This document shows positions 46,175-55,562 of a DNA stretch of 64,000 nt, piece by piece. The stretch's first letter is position 1. Each line of letters opens with the position of its first letter. Source of the DNA: CAIXSC01 sp046349935 (GTDB lineage: Bacteria; Planctomycetota; Planctomycetia; Pirellulales; Pirellulaceae); the NCBI GenBank assembly GCA_046349935.1, contig JAXMBK010000003.1, positions 372,001 through 436,000 of the forward strand. Reading direction: 5' to 3'. The position numbers were made by a program, and so were the translations under genes. The notes below the pieces were generated by a model that saw nothing but the letters and a program-made list of their open reading frames with translations, did no database searches and was not told where the DNA came from.

Positions 46175-49100
46175 TCGACGTATACGAAGGCGTTCGCGTT
46201 GAGCAACACGCGGGCCAGCGCCGCCGCACCGTGTCGCTTTAAGAACGCGACGCTCGCGCGCTCTTCTTCCGCCTGCGGACGACGACCATAAGTCAGTGCG
46301 AACATGCGCTGCACGATCTGCGCCGCCGACGCATTCGGCTCGGCCTGCGGCGTCTCGCTCTGCGGCGATTCGCCTCGTTGCGCCTCCTCCGCCAACGCTT
46401 CCGCGGTTCTCAGAACGAACGAATTGTTCAGCAGCGCGAGAGCTTGCAGCGGCGTCGTCGTGACGCTGCGCTTGGGAGTGCTGGTCGACGGGTCGGGACA
46501 GTCGAACGTATCAAGCAGCCGGTTGTGACCGCCGCGGGCCCAAGTGCGGTACACGCTCCTGCGCTGAAACGCCGCGCCTGCGGGATCCAGCGGTTCGTAG
46601 AACTGCGTGCCGCCGCGCAAGAAGGGACGAAAATCCTGATAGCCCGGCCCGCCCATCTGTCGATTCAGTTGCCCGGAGACGGCCAACATTGCATCGCGCA
46701 CCGCTTCCGCCTCGAGTCGCCGGGGGTTCATCCGCCACAGCAGCCGATTGTCCGCGTCGCTCCGCCGCGCCTCCTCGCGCGGCGCCGACGACTGTCGATA
46801 CGCGCGAGTCGTCACCAGCTCGCGATGGAGACGCTTCAGCGAATAGCCGCGCCGCGCCGTTTCGTTCGCCAACCAATCCAGGAGCTCTGGATGCGAGGGC
46901 TTTCCGCCGCTGAACCCCAAGTCGTTCGGCGTCGCTACCAACCCCGAACCGTAGTGGTAATGCCACAGGCGATTCGCAATCGTCCGCAAGTAGAGCGGCA
47001 CTTGAGATTGCGTCAGCCATTCCGCGAGCGCTCGGCGACGCGACGCATCATCGACCTCGGGCGACAGCGGAAACAAAGCGCGCCCGTCGAGGCTCGCGAC
47101 CGTGATCGCCCCAGGTGCGACCAGCTCGCGCGGCTGCTGCGGGTTGCCGCGCACCAGCAAGTGCGTCGCCGGCGGCGGCTGCGGCGTAATGGCGAAGACG
47201 CGTCCCGATTTGGCGCGCTGCACCGCGTCGCGCAGCGCGCCGGCTTGCGCCAGCAGCCCTTGTCGACGTCCGCGCCCCGCCTCGCCCAACTCGGCCGCCA
47301 ACTCGGCTTCACTCACAAAGTCCGATTCGGCCGCCGCCGCTCGCGAGACCTCTTCCGCCGTCAACGCACGATCGTACAGCGCCGCGCGCAACAGCGTTCC
47401 CGCCAACATGCGGTTGCCGCCGACCGGGGCGTGTCGCAAGCCGAACACCGCCTGCGTCTGGCCTGCCTCGAACGGCTGCAACATCGCGCGATAGGGCTGA
47501 CCATATTGCACGCCGCCGACATAGCCCGTGATGTTTCCCTGTGCATCGTACACCCAAGCCACATGCACGGGCGTCGTCGCCGCCTTCGTCTCTTCGGGAC
47601 CTTGAAACGGCCGAGTTCGCGCGAAGCCATTGCTGCCGGCCATCCAACGCCCCGCTTCGCGTTCGCCGAACACGATCGCGTCGAACAGATTGCCGTCCAG
47701 CGTTTGCAGGCTGACGACGCCGCCGCCTTGCTGCGTGAGGTTGGCCAGCTTCACGACGGCGGCCAACGTCTTCGCGCCGAGGGACTTTTCGAGCGGCTTC
47801 GTGACGGCGTGGGCTTGCTTGCCGTCGACATGCAGCCCCTGGGCGTCTTGCCGAGCCCCGCCGCGCAGTTCGGCCTGCATCCCGCCGATGCGATCGCGCA
47901 GGTCGCGCGTAAAATCCCAAGCCGCGATCGGCGTAGGCGGCGACTCTCGAGGCGTTTTGTCCGCGCCGCTGCGGCGCACCAACACCGCCCGCCGCGCCGG
48001 CTCCTCCAACTCGCGCAACTGCCGCGTCAATTCCTCAATCCGCCGCTCCTGAGCCGTCGTGTCGCTGGTCGCCGGAATCGGCCGCTCGCCCCGCCTCACG
48101 CCCGCGAGCGAAGACGCCAACCGATAATAGTCGACTTGCGGAATCGGATCGAACTTGTGGTCATGGCAACGGCCGCAGTGCACGGTGAGTCCGAGGAACG
48201 TCTGCGAGAAAGTCGCCACGAGGTCTTCCATCTCGTCCTGACGCATCACCAATCGCATCACTTCGCCGGCCGGCGTCAATCCATCGAACGCCCCGCCGAC
48301 CAAGAAGCCCGTGGCCGCCACCGCGTCCGGGTCGTCGGGCCGCAACACGTCCCCCGCGATCTGCAGCCGAGTGAACTCGTCGTACGGCAAGTCCTGATTG
48401 AACGCCCGAATCACCCAATCGCGGTAGGGCCAAGCATTCGGCCGCAGCCGATCGTACTCAAAGCCGTCGCTTTCGCCGAAGTGAGCCACATCGAGCCAAT
48501 GCCGAGCCCACCGTTCTCCCAGCGCCGGCGAAGCCAACAATCGATCCACCAGCCGCTCGTAAGCGTCCGGTGCACCGCCGGCGACCTCCGCTTCAAAGTC
48601 ATCCAGCCGCTCGATCTCCGGCGGCAGTCCGAGCAGATCAAAGTACACGCGCCGCGCCAGCACGCGCGGCTCGGCGAGCGGCGACGGGGCGAGCCCCTGG
48701 GCGGAACGGGCGGCGTCGAGCAGCGCGTCGATCGGGGTGGCGGCGCCCGCGATCGCCGGCATCGGCGCCTGACGCAGCGGCTGAAAGGCCCACCAGTCGT
48801 AGCCGCCTCGGCGGTCGCTGGAGTACTTGAAAGGGTCGATGGGATCGACGCCCCAAGCTCCTCCGCCTCGAATCCAGCGTTCGAGCAACGATTTTTCGTC
48901 GGCGGCGAGCGGTCGCTTGGGGGGCATGTCGCCCGCCTCGACGCGCTCCCAGAGCGGGCTGGCGGCCGGATCTCCCGCGGTCAGCGCCGAGCCGCTTTCG
49001 CCGCCGCGCCGCGCGCCGGCCTGCGTGGTCAGGTCGAGCCCTCCCTTTTTGTCCGACGCGTTGTGACACTCCAGGCAGCGACGCGCCAAGAGCGGCGCGA

Positions 49101-49290
49101 TCTGCGCGTCGAAGTCGACCTTCGGCTCGCCCTGCGCGTTGCGACTCATCGTCGTCCACGTCGCACAGGCCAACAGCAATCCGACGAACCCAAGGAGCGC
49201 CGGCGGCCTGCGCCAGCGACGCGTCAGCGTTCGTCGCCCCGTTGCGAATCGACCTTCGCCTTGCACTCGCCGCCGTCCGCCTGTCGCCAT
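46171..49290 (-). CDS. PSCyt1-DUF1549-LamG-DUF1553 exported protein
   Basis: 1039 residues from the ATG at 49290 with GAGG five bases upstream; the longer frame to 49365 runs into lysA. The signal region ends in LLLAC, a possible lipobox (Cys 42). A cytochrome-c-like PSCyt1 domain carries CLECH (72-76), then DMPPKRPL. DUF1549 follows (VLARRVYFDLLGLPPEIERL, WARHWLDVAHFGESDGFEYD, and a second CGRCH). A concanavalin/LamG-like insert spans about 480-680 (PIAAWDFTRDLRDRIGG; GTLLRAALYDRALTAEEV). DUF1553 ends the protein (LADWLTQ-type start, RLWHYHYGSGLV, FDCPDPSTSTPKR, TPLQALALLNN). Such proteins are typical of planctomycetes and probably act in exported carbohydrate oxidation; the reaction is unknown. 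Confidence 0.93.
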   Translation of the reverse strand: MATGGRRRVQGEGRFATGRRTLTRRWRRPPALLGFVGLLLACATWTTMSRNAQGEPKVDFDAQIAPLLARRCLECHNASDKKGGLDLTTQAGARRGGESGSALTAGDPAASPLWERVEAGDMPPKRPLAADEKSLLERWIRGGGAWGVDPIDPFKYSSDRRGGYDWWAFQPLRQAPMPAIAGAATPIDALLDAARSAQGLAPSPLAEPRVLARRVYFDLLGLPPEIERLDDFEAEVAGGAPDAYERLVDRLLASPALGERWARHWLDVAHFGESDGFEYDRLRPNAWPYRDWVIRAFNQDLPYDEFTRLQIAGDVLRPDDPDAVAATGFLVGGAFDGLTPAGEVMRLVMRQDEMEDLVATFSQTFLGLTVHCGRCHDHKFDPIPQVDYYRLASSLAGVRRGERPIPATSDTTAQERRIEELTRQLRELEEPARRAVLVRRSGADKTPRESPPTPIAAWDFTRDLRDRIGGMQAELRGGARQDAQGLHVDGKQAHAVTKPLEKSLGAKTLAAVVKLANLTQQGGGVVSLQTLDGNLFDAIVFGEREAGRWMAGSNGFARTRPFQGPEETKAATTPVHVAWVYDAQGNITGYVGGVQYGQPYRAMLQPFEAGQTQAVFGLRHAPVGGNRMLAGTLLRAALYDRALTAEEVSRAAAAESDFVSEAELAAELGEAGRGRRQGLLAQAGALRDAVQRAKSGRVFAITPQPPPATHLLVRGNPQQPRELVAPGAITVASLDGRALFPLSPEVDDASRRRALAEWLTQSQVPLYLRTIANRLWHYHYGSGLVATPNDLGFSGGKPSHPELLDWLANETARRGYSLKRLHRELVTTRAYRQSSAPREEARRSDADNRLLWRMNPRRLEAEAVRDAMLAVSGQLNRQMGGPGYQDFRPFLRGGTQFYEPLDPAGAAFQRRSVYRTWARGGHNRLLDTFDCPDPSTSTPKRSVTTTPLQALALLNNSFVLRTAEALAEEAQRGESPQSETPQAEPNASAAQIVQRMFALTYGRRPQAEEERASVAFLKRHGAAALARVLLNANAFVYVD

Positions 49291-49309
49291 GGCCGCCTCG
49301 CTGAATCCA

Positions 49310-50581
49310 CTAGAACGACGGAATGATCTCGCCATGCACCAGATCGGCGAACGTCTGTCGCGCACGAATCAAATGCGGTCGGCCCGCCGACACAATCGCT
49401 TCGGCAGCCAGCGGCTTCGAATTGTAGTTCGACGCCATCACAAACCCGTACGCGCCGGCGCACTCGATCACCAGATAGTCCCCGACCTGCGCCGCCGGCA
49501 ACGACCGCCGACAAACGAAGCCGCCTTCTTCTTGCGTGAAGATGTCCCCTGATTCGCACAGCGGACCGCCGACCACCACTTCGCGATGTTCCACGTCGCG
49601 CGGGCCGCTCGCATGCGCGATCGACATCGGATGGTACGAACCGTAAAGGATGGGGCGCGCCAGATTGTTGAAGCCGGCGTCGAGCAGATAGAAGGTGTTG
49701 TTCCCTTGCTGCTTGACCGCGCGAATTTCCGTGATCAAGTAGCCGCTTTCGGCGACCAGATACCGGCCCGGCTCAATCTCCAGCGACAGTTTGTGGCCCA
49801 GTCGCTCCTCGAGTCGCCGGCGCGCGGCGTCCCACAGTTCGAAGTATTGGTCGAGGTCGACATACGACTGCTTGGAGTGATAGGGAACCGGCAAACCTCC
49901 GCCGGCGCTGATCGTCGTCACGCTGCGGCCCACGTCAAGGACCGCCTTCTCCAACGACCCGCACACCTGCGCAAGATGCTCCAGGTCGGTTCCCGAGCCG
50001 ATATGCATGTGCACGCCGGTGATTGCCAGCCCATGGCGATCCGCGCGCTGCAAGCAGTCGCCCAACTGTTCGTGCCAGATTCCATGCTTCGACTGTTCGC
50101 CGCCCGTGTTGGTCTTCTGGCTATGTCCATGCCCGAAGCCCGGGTTGATGCGCAGCGTCACATTGCTCCCCGGCGCTCGCTCGCCCAATTGATCGAGCAT
50201 GTCGGGCGAGCCGACGTTGACGGGCAACCCCAGTTGGACGACCAAGTCGAGCGACTCGCGGTCGAAGATATCGGCCGTATAGACGATCGGATGCGGCTCG
50301 CCGTGAGTCGGATAGCCGGCCGCAATCGCCCGTTGAATTTCGCCGGCGCTCACGGCATCCACGACGACGCCATGCTTCCGCGCCAGCGACAAGATGGCCA
50401 AATTAGAGCAGGCCTTTTGGGCGTAACGCACCACGTCGAACTTTCGCAGATCATGAATCCGCTCGACGATCTTGGCCGCGTCGTACACATACGTCGGCGT
50501 GCCGAAGCGCCGAGCCAACTCGGCGACCTTCACTCCTGCAATCTCTTCTCGAACCGTGGCGAAAGGACCGACCGTGGGCAT
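49310..50581 (-). CDS. lysA: Diaminopimelate decarboxylase (LysA family)
   Basis: 423 residues from the ATG at 50581; the longer frame to 50710 includes a terminator and is rejected. Fold III PLP decarboxylase motifs: YVYDAAKIVERI, the PLP Lys in VRYAQKACSN (the usual KAN reads KAC), GVHMHIGSGTD, GGGLPVPY, EIEPGRYLVAESG, catalytic GGPLCESGDIF and the C-terminal CAGAYGFVMASNYNSKP. It makes L-lysine from meso-diaminopimelate. The closely related carboxynorspermidine decarboxylases are an alternative, but length and the CESGD motif favour LysA. It lies 19 bp before the PSCyt1/DUF1549 gene. Confidence 0.92.
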   Translation of the reverse strand: MPTVGPFATVREEIAGVKVAELARRFGTPTYVYDAAKIVERIHDLRKFDVVRYAQKACSNLAILSLARKHGVVVDAVSAGEIQRAIAAGYPTHGEPHPIVYTADIFDRESLDLVVQLGLPVNVGSPDMLDQLGERAPGSNVTLRINPGFGHGHSQKTNTGGEQSKHGIWHEQLGDCLQRADRHGLAITGVHMHIGSGTDLEHLAQVCGSLEKAVLDVGRSVTTISAGGGLPVPYHSKQSYVDLDQYFELWDAARRRLEERLGHKLSLEIEPGRYLVAESGYLITEIRAVKQQGNNTFYLLDAGFNNLARPILYGSYHPMSIAHASGPRDVEHREVVVGGPLCESGDIFTQEEGGFVCRRSLPAAQVGDYLVIECAGAYGFVMASNYNSKPLAAEAIVSAGRPHLIRARQTFADLVHGEIIPSF

Positions 50582-50684
50582 AAACCTGTTTACCTTGTGA
50601 AATGCTGCGTCGACGATCACACCGCAAACGCTTGAAGTTACCCGGCATCCCGCAGCGCCGCAAAGTCCCGTCGGTTTACGGCGC

Positions 50685-50727
50685 AAAAAAAGATCCCGTC
50701 CGACGCGCATCGCACCGGACGGGATCT
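50685..50727 (-). terminator. Rho-independent terminator of the secreted protein gene
   Basis: On the minus strand AGATCCCGTCCG (50727-50716) pairs with CGGACGGGATCT (50702-50691) around a 13-base loop, followed by a run of T (50690-50685). It lies 29 bp after the stop of the 50756-52402 gene and before lysA. Confidence 0.9.
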
Positions 50728-50755
50728 GAGTTGTTCTTGAAGCGAACGCCGGAGA

Positions 50756-52402
50756 CTAGCGGCCGCCTTGAGCAGCGCGAGCCGCTTCGCCGGCCAGTTC
50801 CAGCACGCCGGCCGAAACTTCGTAGCGATAGGATACGCCGCGATCGATCGGCTTCACCGAGATGGTCACTTGATCGCGACCGTTGACCTTCGCGGCCGAC
50901 GATGCGAGCGCTTGCGTCTGCGGATTGCTGTCGACCTTGTTCACGAACTCGACGATCTTGCCGACCGCCAGCTGCACCTGCAGCGGCGTCGACAAGCCGG
51001 CGCCGGCGCCGCGGTCAATGACCCCCTTCAGGGAGGCTTGACCGTCCTTGCCGACCGCCACGAGCGCCTTGTCGGCGCCGAAGCCCAGCACCACCTCGAC
51101 GTGATCGCCGCCGAACACCTTGCGGGCGTTCTCATCGAGCTCCGAGGAGGGGATTTCAATCTTGTGGAACGTCACGCCCTTGTACGTGCCGACGTCCAAC
51201 TGCACGTCCGGGAAGCCCGGTTCGCCCTTGCCGAGCGCCACCAGCTCCTTGACGATGCTTTCGAGTTTCTTTCCGTCGCCCACGAACGTCCCGGCGACGA
51301 CTTCGAATTCCGAACCCAAATTGGCGGCGCCGGCGAAGTCCATCTTGCCCTTTTCGACGGTGCCCTGCACCACGTCGAACACGCCGTTGACCGCCTTCTT
51401 CAGGCCTTCGCGCTTCGCTTCGGGCACGCCCGTATCCTTGGCCAGTTCGGCCAACGCGCCGTCGCGTCCCGCCTTGATCAAGCCGAGGATCTGCGCGATG
51501 TCGGTTTTTGCGAGCGCTACGGTCACGTTGCCCGTGGCCGCGGCGTCTTTCGAGCCGATGCCGCCGAACATCGACTTCAGCTCGTAAGCGGCCGCGAACT
51601 GCTTCGACAGTTCGGTTCCTTCGCGAGCCGTCACCGCCAACTCCAGCGACGTCCCCTTGGTCTTGCCGTCGATGGCGAATCCAAGCGTGATTTGATCCGC
51701 CTGCTCGACGAAATCTTGCACGCCCTGCACCATCGCTCGTCCCAACTGGTCGGCCACCTCGCGTTGCTCGGGCGGCAACTGCTGCTGCTGCTGACGCATC
51801 GCTTGGTCATAACCCATCTTCATCTGGCTCACGAACAAATCCCGCAGTTCGGCCGGAATGTTCCCAATGTTGAATTGCACGGCAATGTCGTACTTCGCCG
51901 GGAGTCCGCCCAGCAGCTTCACCGGGTCTTGCGGGAGCCCCGACAGATTGCGCGCGTCCTGCGAGATGAAGGCGTAGCCGCCCTGCTCCTTGACGTAGAT
52001 CGGAGTCGGTCGGTCGGCGCCGATCTCCAGTACGCCGTCGCCGGCGTCCTTCGGAGTGCCGATCTGTTCGCGGTACGTGCCCAACAGCGCCTTGAGGTTC
52101 TTCACGGGAACGAAGGCCAACACCTTCGGGCCCGCCGGGCCCATCGACACCACTGCGCCCGCCGGCTTCGTGCGGTCGACGCCGTTGGTGTAGATCCCGG
52201 CCATGCCGAGCACCAACCGGCCCTGGTCGGCCTGCCCCGCCAATTCGGTCAGACCGCCGATGTCCGACATCAGCTCGTCCATCTTGTTGATCGAAATCAC
52301 GGCGATCGGCTTCTCTTCCTGCGCCATCGCACCGCAGGCGAGTCCCAGGACGAGCGCGAGCGCACTCATCATCCGCAGCATGCCACCCAAGTACCTTGTC
52401 AC
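50756..52402 (-). CDS. Secreted protein of unknown function
   Basis: 548 residues from a GTG at 52402 with AAGGAG nine bases upstream. A signal peptide (MMSALALVLGLACGAMAQ) is followed by a mature protein of about 520 residues without cysteine in recognised motifs. It opens KPIAVISINKMDELMSDIGG, and two halves show a similar alternation of helices and strands (VQFNIGNIPAELRDLFVSQM; LGFAIDGKTKGTSLELAV; LQVQLAVGKIVEFVNKV), suggesting an internal duplication. A Gln run (QQQQQLPPEQ) is present. I do not recognise a family; it looks like a planctomycete-type envelope protein. A strong start and a terminator suggest an independent, well-expressed gene. Confidence 0.82.
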   Translation of the reverse strand: MTRYLGGMLRMMSALALVLGLACGAMAQEEKPIAVISINKMDELMSDIGGLTELAGQADQGRLVLGMAGIYTNGVDRTKPAGAVVSMGPAGPKVLAFVPVKNLKALLGTYREQIGTPKDAGDGVLEIGADRPTPIYVKEQGGYAFISQDARNLSGLPQDPVKLLGGLPAKYDIAVQFNIGNIPAELRDLFVSQMKMGYDQAMRQQQQQLPPEQREVADQLGRAMVQGVQDFVEQADQITLGFAIDGKTKGTSLELAVTAREGTELSKQFAAAYELKSMFGGIGSKDAAATGNVTVALAKTDIAQILGLIKAGRDGALAELAKDTGVPEAKREGLKKAVNGVFDVVQGTVEKGKMDFAGAANLGSEFEVVAGTFVGDGKKLESIVKELVALGKGEPGFPDVQLDVGTYKGVTFHKIEIPSSELDENARKVFGGDHVEVVLGFGADKALVAVGKDGQASLKGVIDRGAGAGLSTPLQVQLAVGKIVEFVNKVDSNPQTQALASSAAKVNGRDQVTISVKPIDRGVSYRYEVSAGVLELAGEAARAAQGGR

Positions 52403-52617
52403 GATCTGCCACTCCTTAAACTATTGAAGATCACAATCCGTCGTTACCGATCGCATGATCCATCTGGGGCGAAATACCCGCGTAGAACCGGGGCCAGTTT
52501 CAAAAATCCGCAGACTCGCCCCAACCGAGACGCTCAGAAATAAGCGACCACAGGGACGTCGATCGCCGCCCGACAACGCGACTTCCCTGAGCGAGCCCCG
52601 CTCTCAGGCCCCACCGC

Positions 52618-52839
52618 TTAGCGTTCGCGGAAGACGATTCGTCCCTTGCTCAAGTCGTACGGCGACAACTCCACGCGCACCTTGTCGCCCGGGACGATAC
52701 GGATGAAGTTCTTACGCATCTTCCCCGCCACGTGCGCCAGCACCTCGCCGCCCGTCTCCAATTGCACTCGAAATCGCGTGTTGGCCAGCGCCTGCATCAC
52801 GACCCCATTTACTTCAAACGCTTCTTCGTTATTTGCCAT
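52618..52839 (-). CDS. infA: Translation initiation factor IF-1
   Basis: 73 residues from the ATG at 52839 with GGAGG six bases upstream; the open frame to 52893 is longer than the family allows. The S1/OB-fold sequence is typical: EEAFEVNGVVMQALANTRFR, VQLETGGEVLAHVAGKMRKN, IRIVPGDKVRVELSPYDLSK, GRIVFRER. IF-1 occupies the ribosomal A site during initiation. It stands alone here, not in a ribosomal protein operon, and is divergent from the secreted protein gene at 53099. Confidence 0.97.
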   Translation of the reverse strand: MANNEEAFEVNGVVMQALANTRFRVQLETGGEVLAHVAGKMRKNFIRIVPGDKVRVELSPYDLSKGRIVFRER

Positions 52840-53098
52840 GCCGGCCTCCACGCCACCCGCAGCCCCAATTCCGCTAGCGGCAAATCTTATCACGCCCGGC
52901 GCTTCCGTCTAGGCCGCAAGTGGTGCCGGTTGTGTCGTTTGGAGGGGCGGAACCTTGCCGGTCCGACCGTCCGTCGGACCTTCTGTGGGGAAACTTGCTT
53001 CGAGCGGCGAGGCGTAACTATACTTGCGAGTCAGAAGTTTCCGATCAAACAACCGAAGCGTCGCGCCCCTCGCCCGACTCGCCGGCCCAGGAGTTCGT

Positions 53099-54109
53099 AT
53101 GAAGTTGCTCGCAAACCCCGCGAACCTCCTTGTCGCTGCAGCTACCGCAATCGCCGCAGCCTTCCTGGCCGACAGCGCGGCGGCTCAAACAGCCGTGGGA
53201 CGACCGCTTGCGCCGGGCGTACTGCGGACGATCCCGTCCGAACCGCTGGAGGAGGAAACGCTGACCAAGCAAATTCCCCTCGTGGAACTGCTGGCGAACC
53301 TCAACGGACTCGACTGGACCCCGAACTACTCCCCGAAGTCCGAAACGCTCAGCGAAATGTCCAAAAAAATCGTGCTGCGGCGCGACATTTGGAACCTGGA
53401 GTTCGCCTTCAAGCCGCTCCGCCGCATCTGGCTCGATATGCCGCAACCGACCGGCAAGATGCAACGCAAGCACCTGTATTACATGGTGTATCGAGTAAAA
53501 AACACGGGCGGCGATTTTGCCCCCAAGCCGATCAAGGACGAGACGTACGAGCATGTGACCTACGGCACCGAACGCGTCAACAAAGACGGCCTGACGTTCC
53601 TCCCGCACTTCGTCCTCTCGGGCAAAGTGCTGGTCAACGGGCAGTATGAATCGAAAGAGTACCTGGATCGCGTGATTCCTTTCGCCACGGAAGCGATTCG
53701 CGAACGGGAAGGGATCACCTCAAAGCTGTACAACTCGGTCGAGATCACCAAAGTCCGCATCCCGCTCAGCGACGACCGTAACGACCGAAGCGTTTGGGGC
53801 GTCGTGACTTGGGAAGATCTTGATCGCCGCATGGACTACTTCTCGATCTACATCCAGGGGCTCACCAACGCCTATCAGTTCACGGAGGCGCCCAACGGGT
53901 ACGACAAGGCGAGCCCGCCAGGCACGGGTCGCGAGTTCAAACAGAAGACGCTGCAATTGAACTTCCGCCGCGCGGGGGACGCTCTGTACGAACACGAGGA
54001 AGAGCTGCTGTACGGCATCCGGCTCGAGAAGAATCCGACCGAACAGACCCGCATTCTCCGGCTCTACGGACTCCAGGAACCCCTTGATCATCTGTGGATC
54101 TATCGCTAG
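53099..54109 (+). CDS. Secreted protein of unknown function (conserved planctomycete type)
   Basis: 336 residues from the ATG at 53099 with AGGAG five bases upstream; the open frame reaches 53024. A signal peptide (LLVAAATAIAAAFLADSAAA, cleavage near AQT) is followed by a proline-rich start and a domain with IVLRRDIWNLEFAFKPLRRI, HLYYMVYRVKNTGGDFAP, FLPHFVLSGKVLV and VWGVVTWEDLDRRMDYFSIY. The strand-rich pattern with many aromatic and Arg residues suggests a beta-sandwich. No enzymatic motif is seen, and the family is not one I can name. It is followed 58 bp later by rpmA. Confidence 0.82.
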   Translation: MKLLANPANLLVAAATAIAAAFLADSAAAQTAVGRPLAPGVLRTIPSEPLEEETLTKQIPLVELLANLNGLDWTPNYSPKSETLSEMSKKIVLRRDIWNLEFAFKPLRRIWLDMPQPTGKMQRKHLYYMVYRVKNTGGDFAPKPIKDETYEHVTYGTERVNKDGLTFLPHFVLSGKVLVNGQYESKEYLDRVIPFATEAIREREGITSKLYNSVEITKVRIPLSDDRNDRSVWGVVTWEDLDRRMDYFSIYIQGLTNAYQFTEAPNGYDKASPPGTGREFKQKTLQLNFRRAGDALYEHEEELLYGIRLEKNPTEQTRILRLYGLQEPLDHLWIYR

Positions 54110-54167
54110 ATTCTCGGGTTCCTTCCCATCACCACACAGCAATTTCCTTTCGACGGACGGTAGTGCA

Positions 54168-54422
54168 ATGGCTCATAAGAAAGGTCAAGGGTCCTCGCGG
54201 AACGGTCGTGATTCGAACGGCCAACGGCGAGGCGTTAAGCGGTTCGGCGGCGAGGCGGTTCGCGCGGGCAACATCCTGGTGCGCCAGGTCGGCACCGTCT
54301 TCCGCGCAGGTCGCAATGTCGGCACCGGCAAGGACTACACGCTGTTCGCCTTGATCGACGGCACCGTGAAGTTCGACCAAGAAGGCCGCCGCGTCAACAT
54401 CGAGCCGGCCGCAGCGAACTAG
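54168..54422 (+). CDS. rpmA: 50S ribosomal protein L27
   Basis: 84 residues from the ATG at 54168; the open frame reaches 54084 but overlaps the preceding gene. The L27 start MAHKKGQGSSRNGRDSNGQR and GVKRFGGEAVRAGNILVRQVGT are fully conserved. The N-terminal tail reaches the peptidyl transferase centre. The usual partner rplU (L21) is not upstream, which is unusual. A terminator separates it from obg. Confidence 0.98.
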   Translation: MAHKKGQGSSRNGRDSNGQRRGVKRFGGEAVRAGNILVRQVGTVFRAGRNVGTGKDYTLFALIDGTVKFDQEGRRVNIEPAAAN

Positions 54423-54509
54423 GTTCGCGAGCGCCACGCGCCGCCGATCATCGCGCTACCCATCACCGCGCCTAACGATCGCGCCTAAATATCGCGACTG
54501 ATCAGCCAC

Positions 54510-54539
54510 GGGGACGCTCTTGCGAGCGTCCCCTTTTTT
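54510..54539 (+). terminator. Rho-independent terminator between rpmA and obg
   Basis: GGGGACGCTC (54510-54519) and GAGCGTCCCC (54524-54533) form a perfect 10-bp stem with a TTGC loop, followed by TTTTTT. obg therefore probably has its own promoter or relies on read-through. Confidence 0.9.
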
Positions 54540-54563
54540 CATCTTTGTACGGAATCGTGCGTC

Positions 54564-55562
54564 ATGTTCGTGGATCGCGTGCAGATCGAAGTAGTAGCCG
54601 GCAACGGCGGCGACGGATGCTGCAGCTTTCGTCGCGAGAAGTACGTCCCCTATGGCGGCCCCGACGGCGGCGACGGCGGTCATGGCGGCAGCATCATCAT
54701 GGTGGTCGAAGAAGGGGTGAATAACCTGGCGGGCTTCGGTCACAAACATGCTTGGCGAGCCGCGTCGGGCGAGCATGGCCGCGGCGCCAACTGCCAGGGC
54801 CGCAGCGCTCCAGACACCATCCTCCTGGTCCCGCCCGGGACGCTGGTCATCGACGCCAAAGAACAATTCGTCATCAAGGATTTGACGACCGTCGGCGAAC
54901 GCTTCGTCGCGGCCAAGGGGGGCGCGGGCGGCAAAGGAAACACGCGATTCAAGACGTCGATCAACCGCGCTCCGCGCGAGACGACGCCCGGCGAGGAAGG
55001 CGAACGCCGGCAGCTCATCCTCGAACTGAAGGTCATCGCCGACGTCGGGCTGGTAGGTAAACCCAATGCCGGCAAGAGCACGATGTTGAGTCGCCTGTCG
55101 CGGGCGCGTCCCGAAATCGCTGCGTACCCGTTCACCACCAAGCATCCCAATTTGGGACGCGTGCAGATCGACGCCGATCGCGGCTTCATCATGGCCGACA
55201 TCCCGGGACTGATCGAAGGCGCGCATGACGGCGTCGGGCTGGGACACGAATTTCTCCGGCACATCGAACGCGCCGGCATCTTCGTCCATCTCCTGGAACC
55301 GATCCCGTACGACGGCGTTGATCCGCTGGCCAACTACCGCGCCATTCGCGACGAACTGCTGCAATACAATCCCAAGATGGGCGAACGACCGGAAATCGTC
55401 GCCGTGACGAAAGCCGAGCTGCCGGGCGCCGAAGAAGTGCGCGAGCGCGTGCAACGCGAACTCGACCGCCCCGTGCTGCTGGTGTCGGCCGTCACGGGCC
55501 AAGGACTCAACCAGCTCACGCGCGAAATCGCACGCACGCTGTATCCGCAGGACGAGTCATGA
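54564..55562 (+). CDS. obg: Obg-family ribosome assembly GTPase with altered G4 motif
   Basis: 332 residues. The Gly-rich Obg fold opens MFVDRVQIEVVAGNGGDGCC and contains GGPDGGDGGHGGSI, GENG-like GEHGRGANCQGRS and FVAAKGGAGGKGN. The G domain has G1 GKPNAGKS (165-172), G2 PFTTKHPNLG, G3 DIPG (212-215) and a G5-like SAVTGQG. The G4 position reads TKAE (282-285) in place of NKxD, which normally gives guanine specificity. The C-terminal OCT domain of some Obg proteins is absent. Obg works in 50S maturation and stringent control. It overlaps coaX by 4 bases. Confidence 0.95.
   Translation: MFVDRVQIEVVAGNGGDGCCSFRREKYVPYGGPDGGDGGHGGSIIMVVEEGVNNLAGFGHKHAWRAASGEHGRGANCQGRSAPDTILLVPPGTLVIDAKEQFVIKDLTTVGERFVAAKGGAGGKGNTRFKTSINRAPRETTPGEEGERRQLILELKVIADVGLVGKPNAGKSTMLSRLSRARPEIAAYPFTTKHPNLGRVQIDADRGFIMADIPGLIEGAHDGVGLGHEFLRHIERAGIFVHLLEPIPYDGVDPLANYRAIRDELLQYNPKMGERPEIVAVTKAELPGAEEVRERVQRELDRPVLLVSAVTGQGLNQLTREIARTLYPQDES

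Noticed and set aside
46378..49326. 982-codon open frame on the plus strand
   Set aside because: Antisense to the PSCyt1/DUF1549/DUF1553 gene; composition is Arg/Gln/His-rich and no motif is present.
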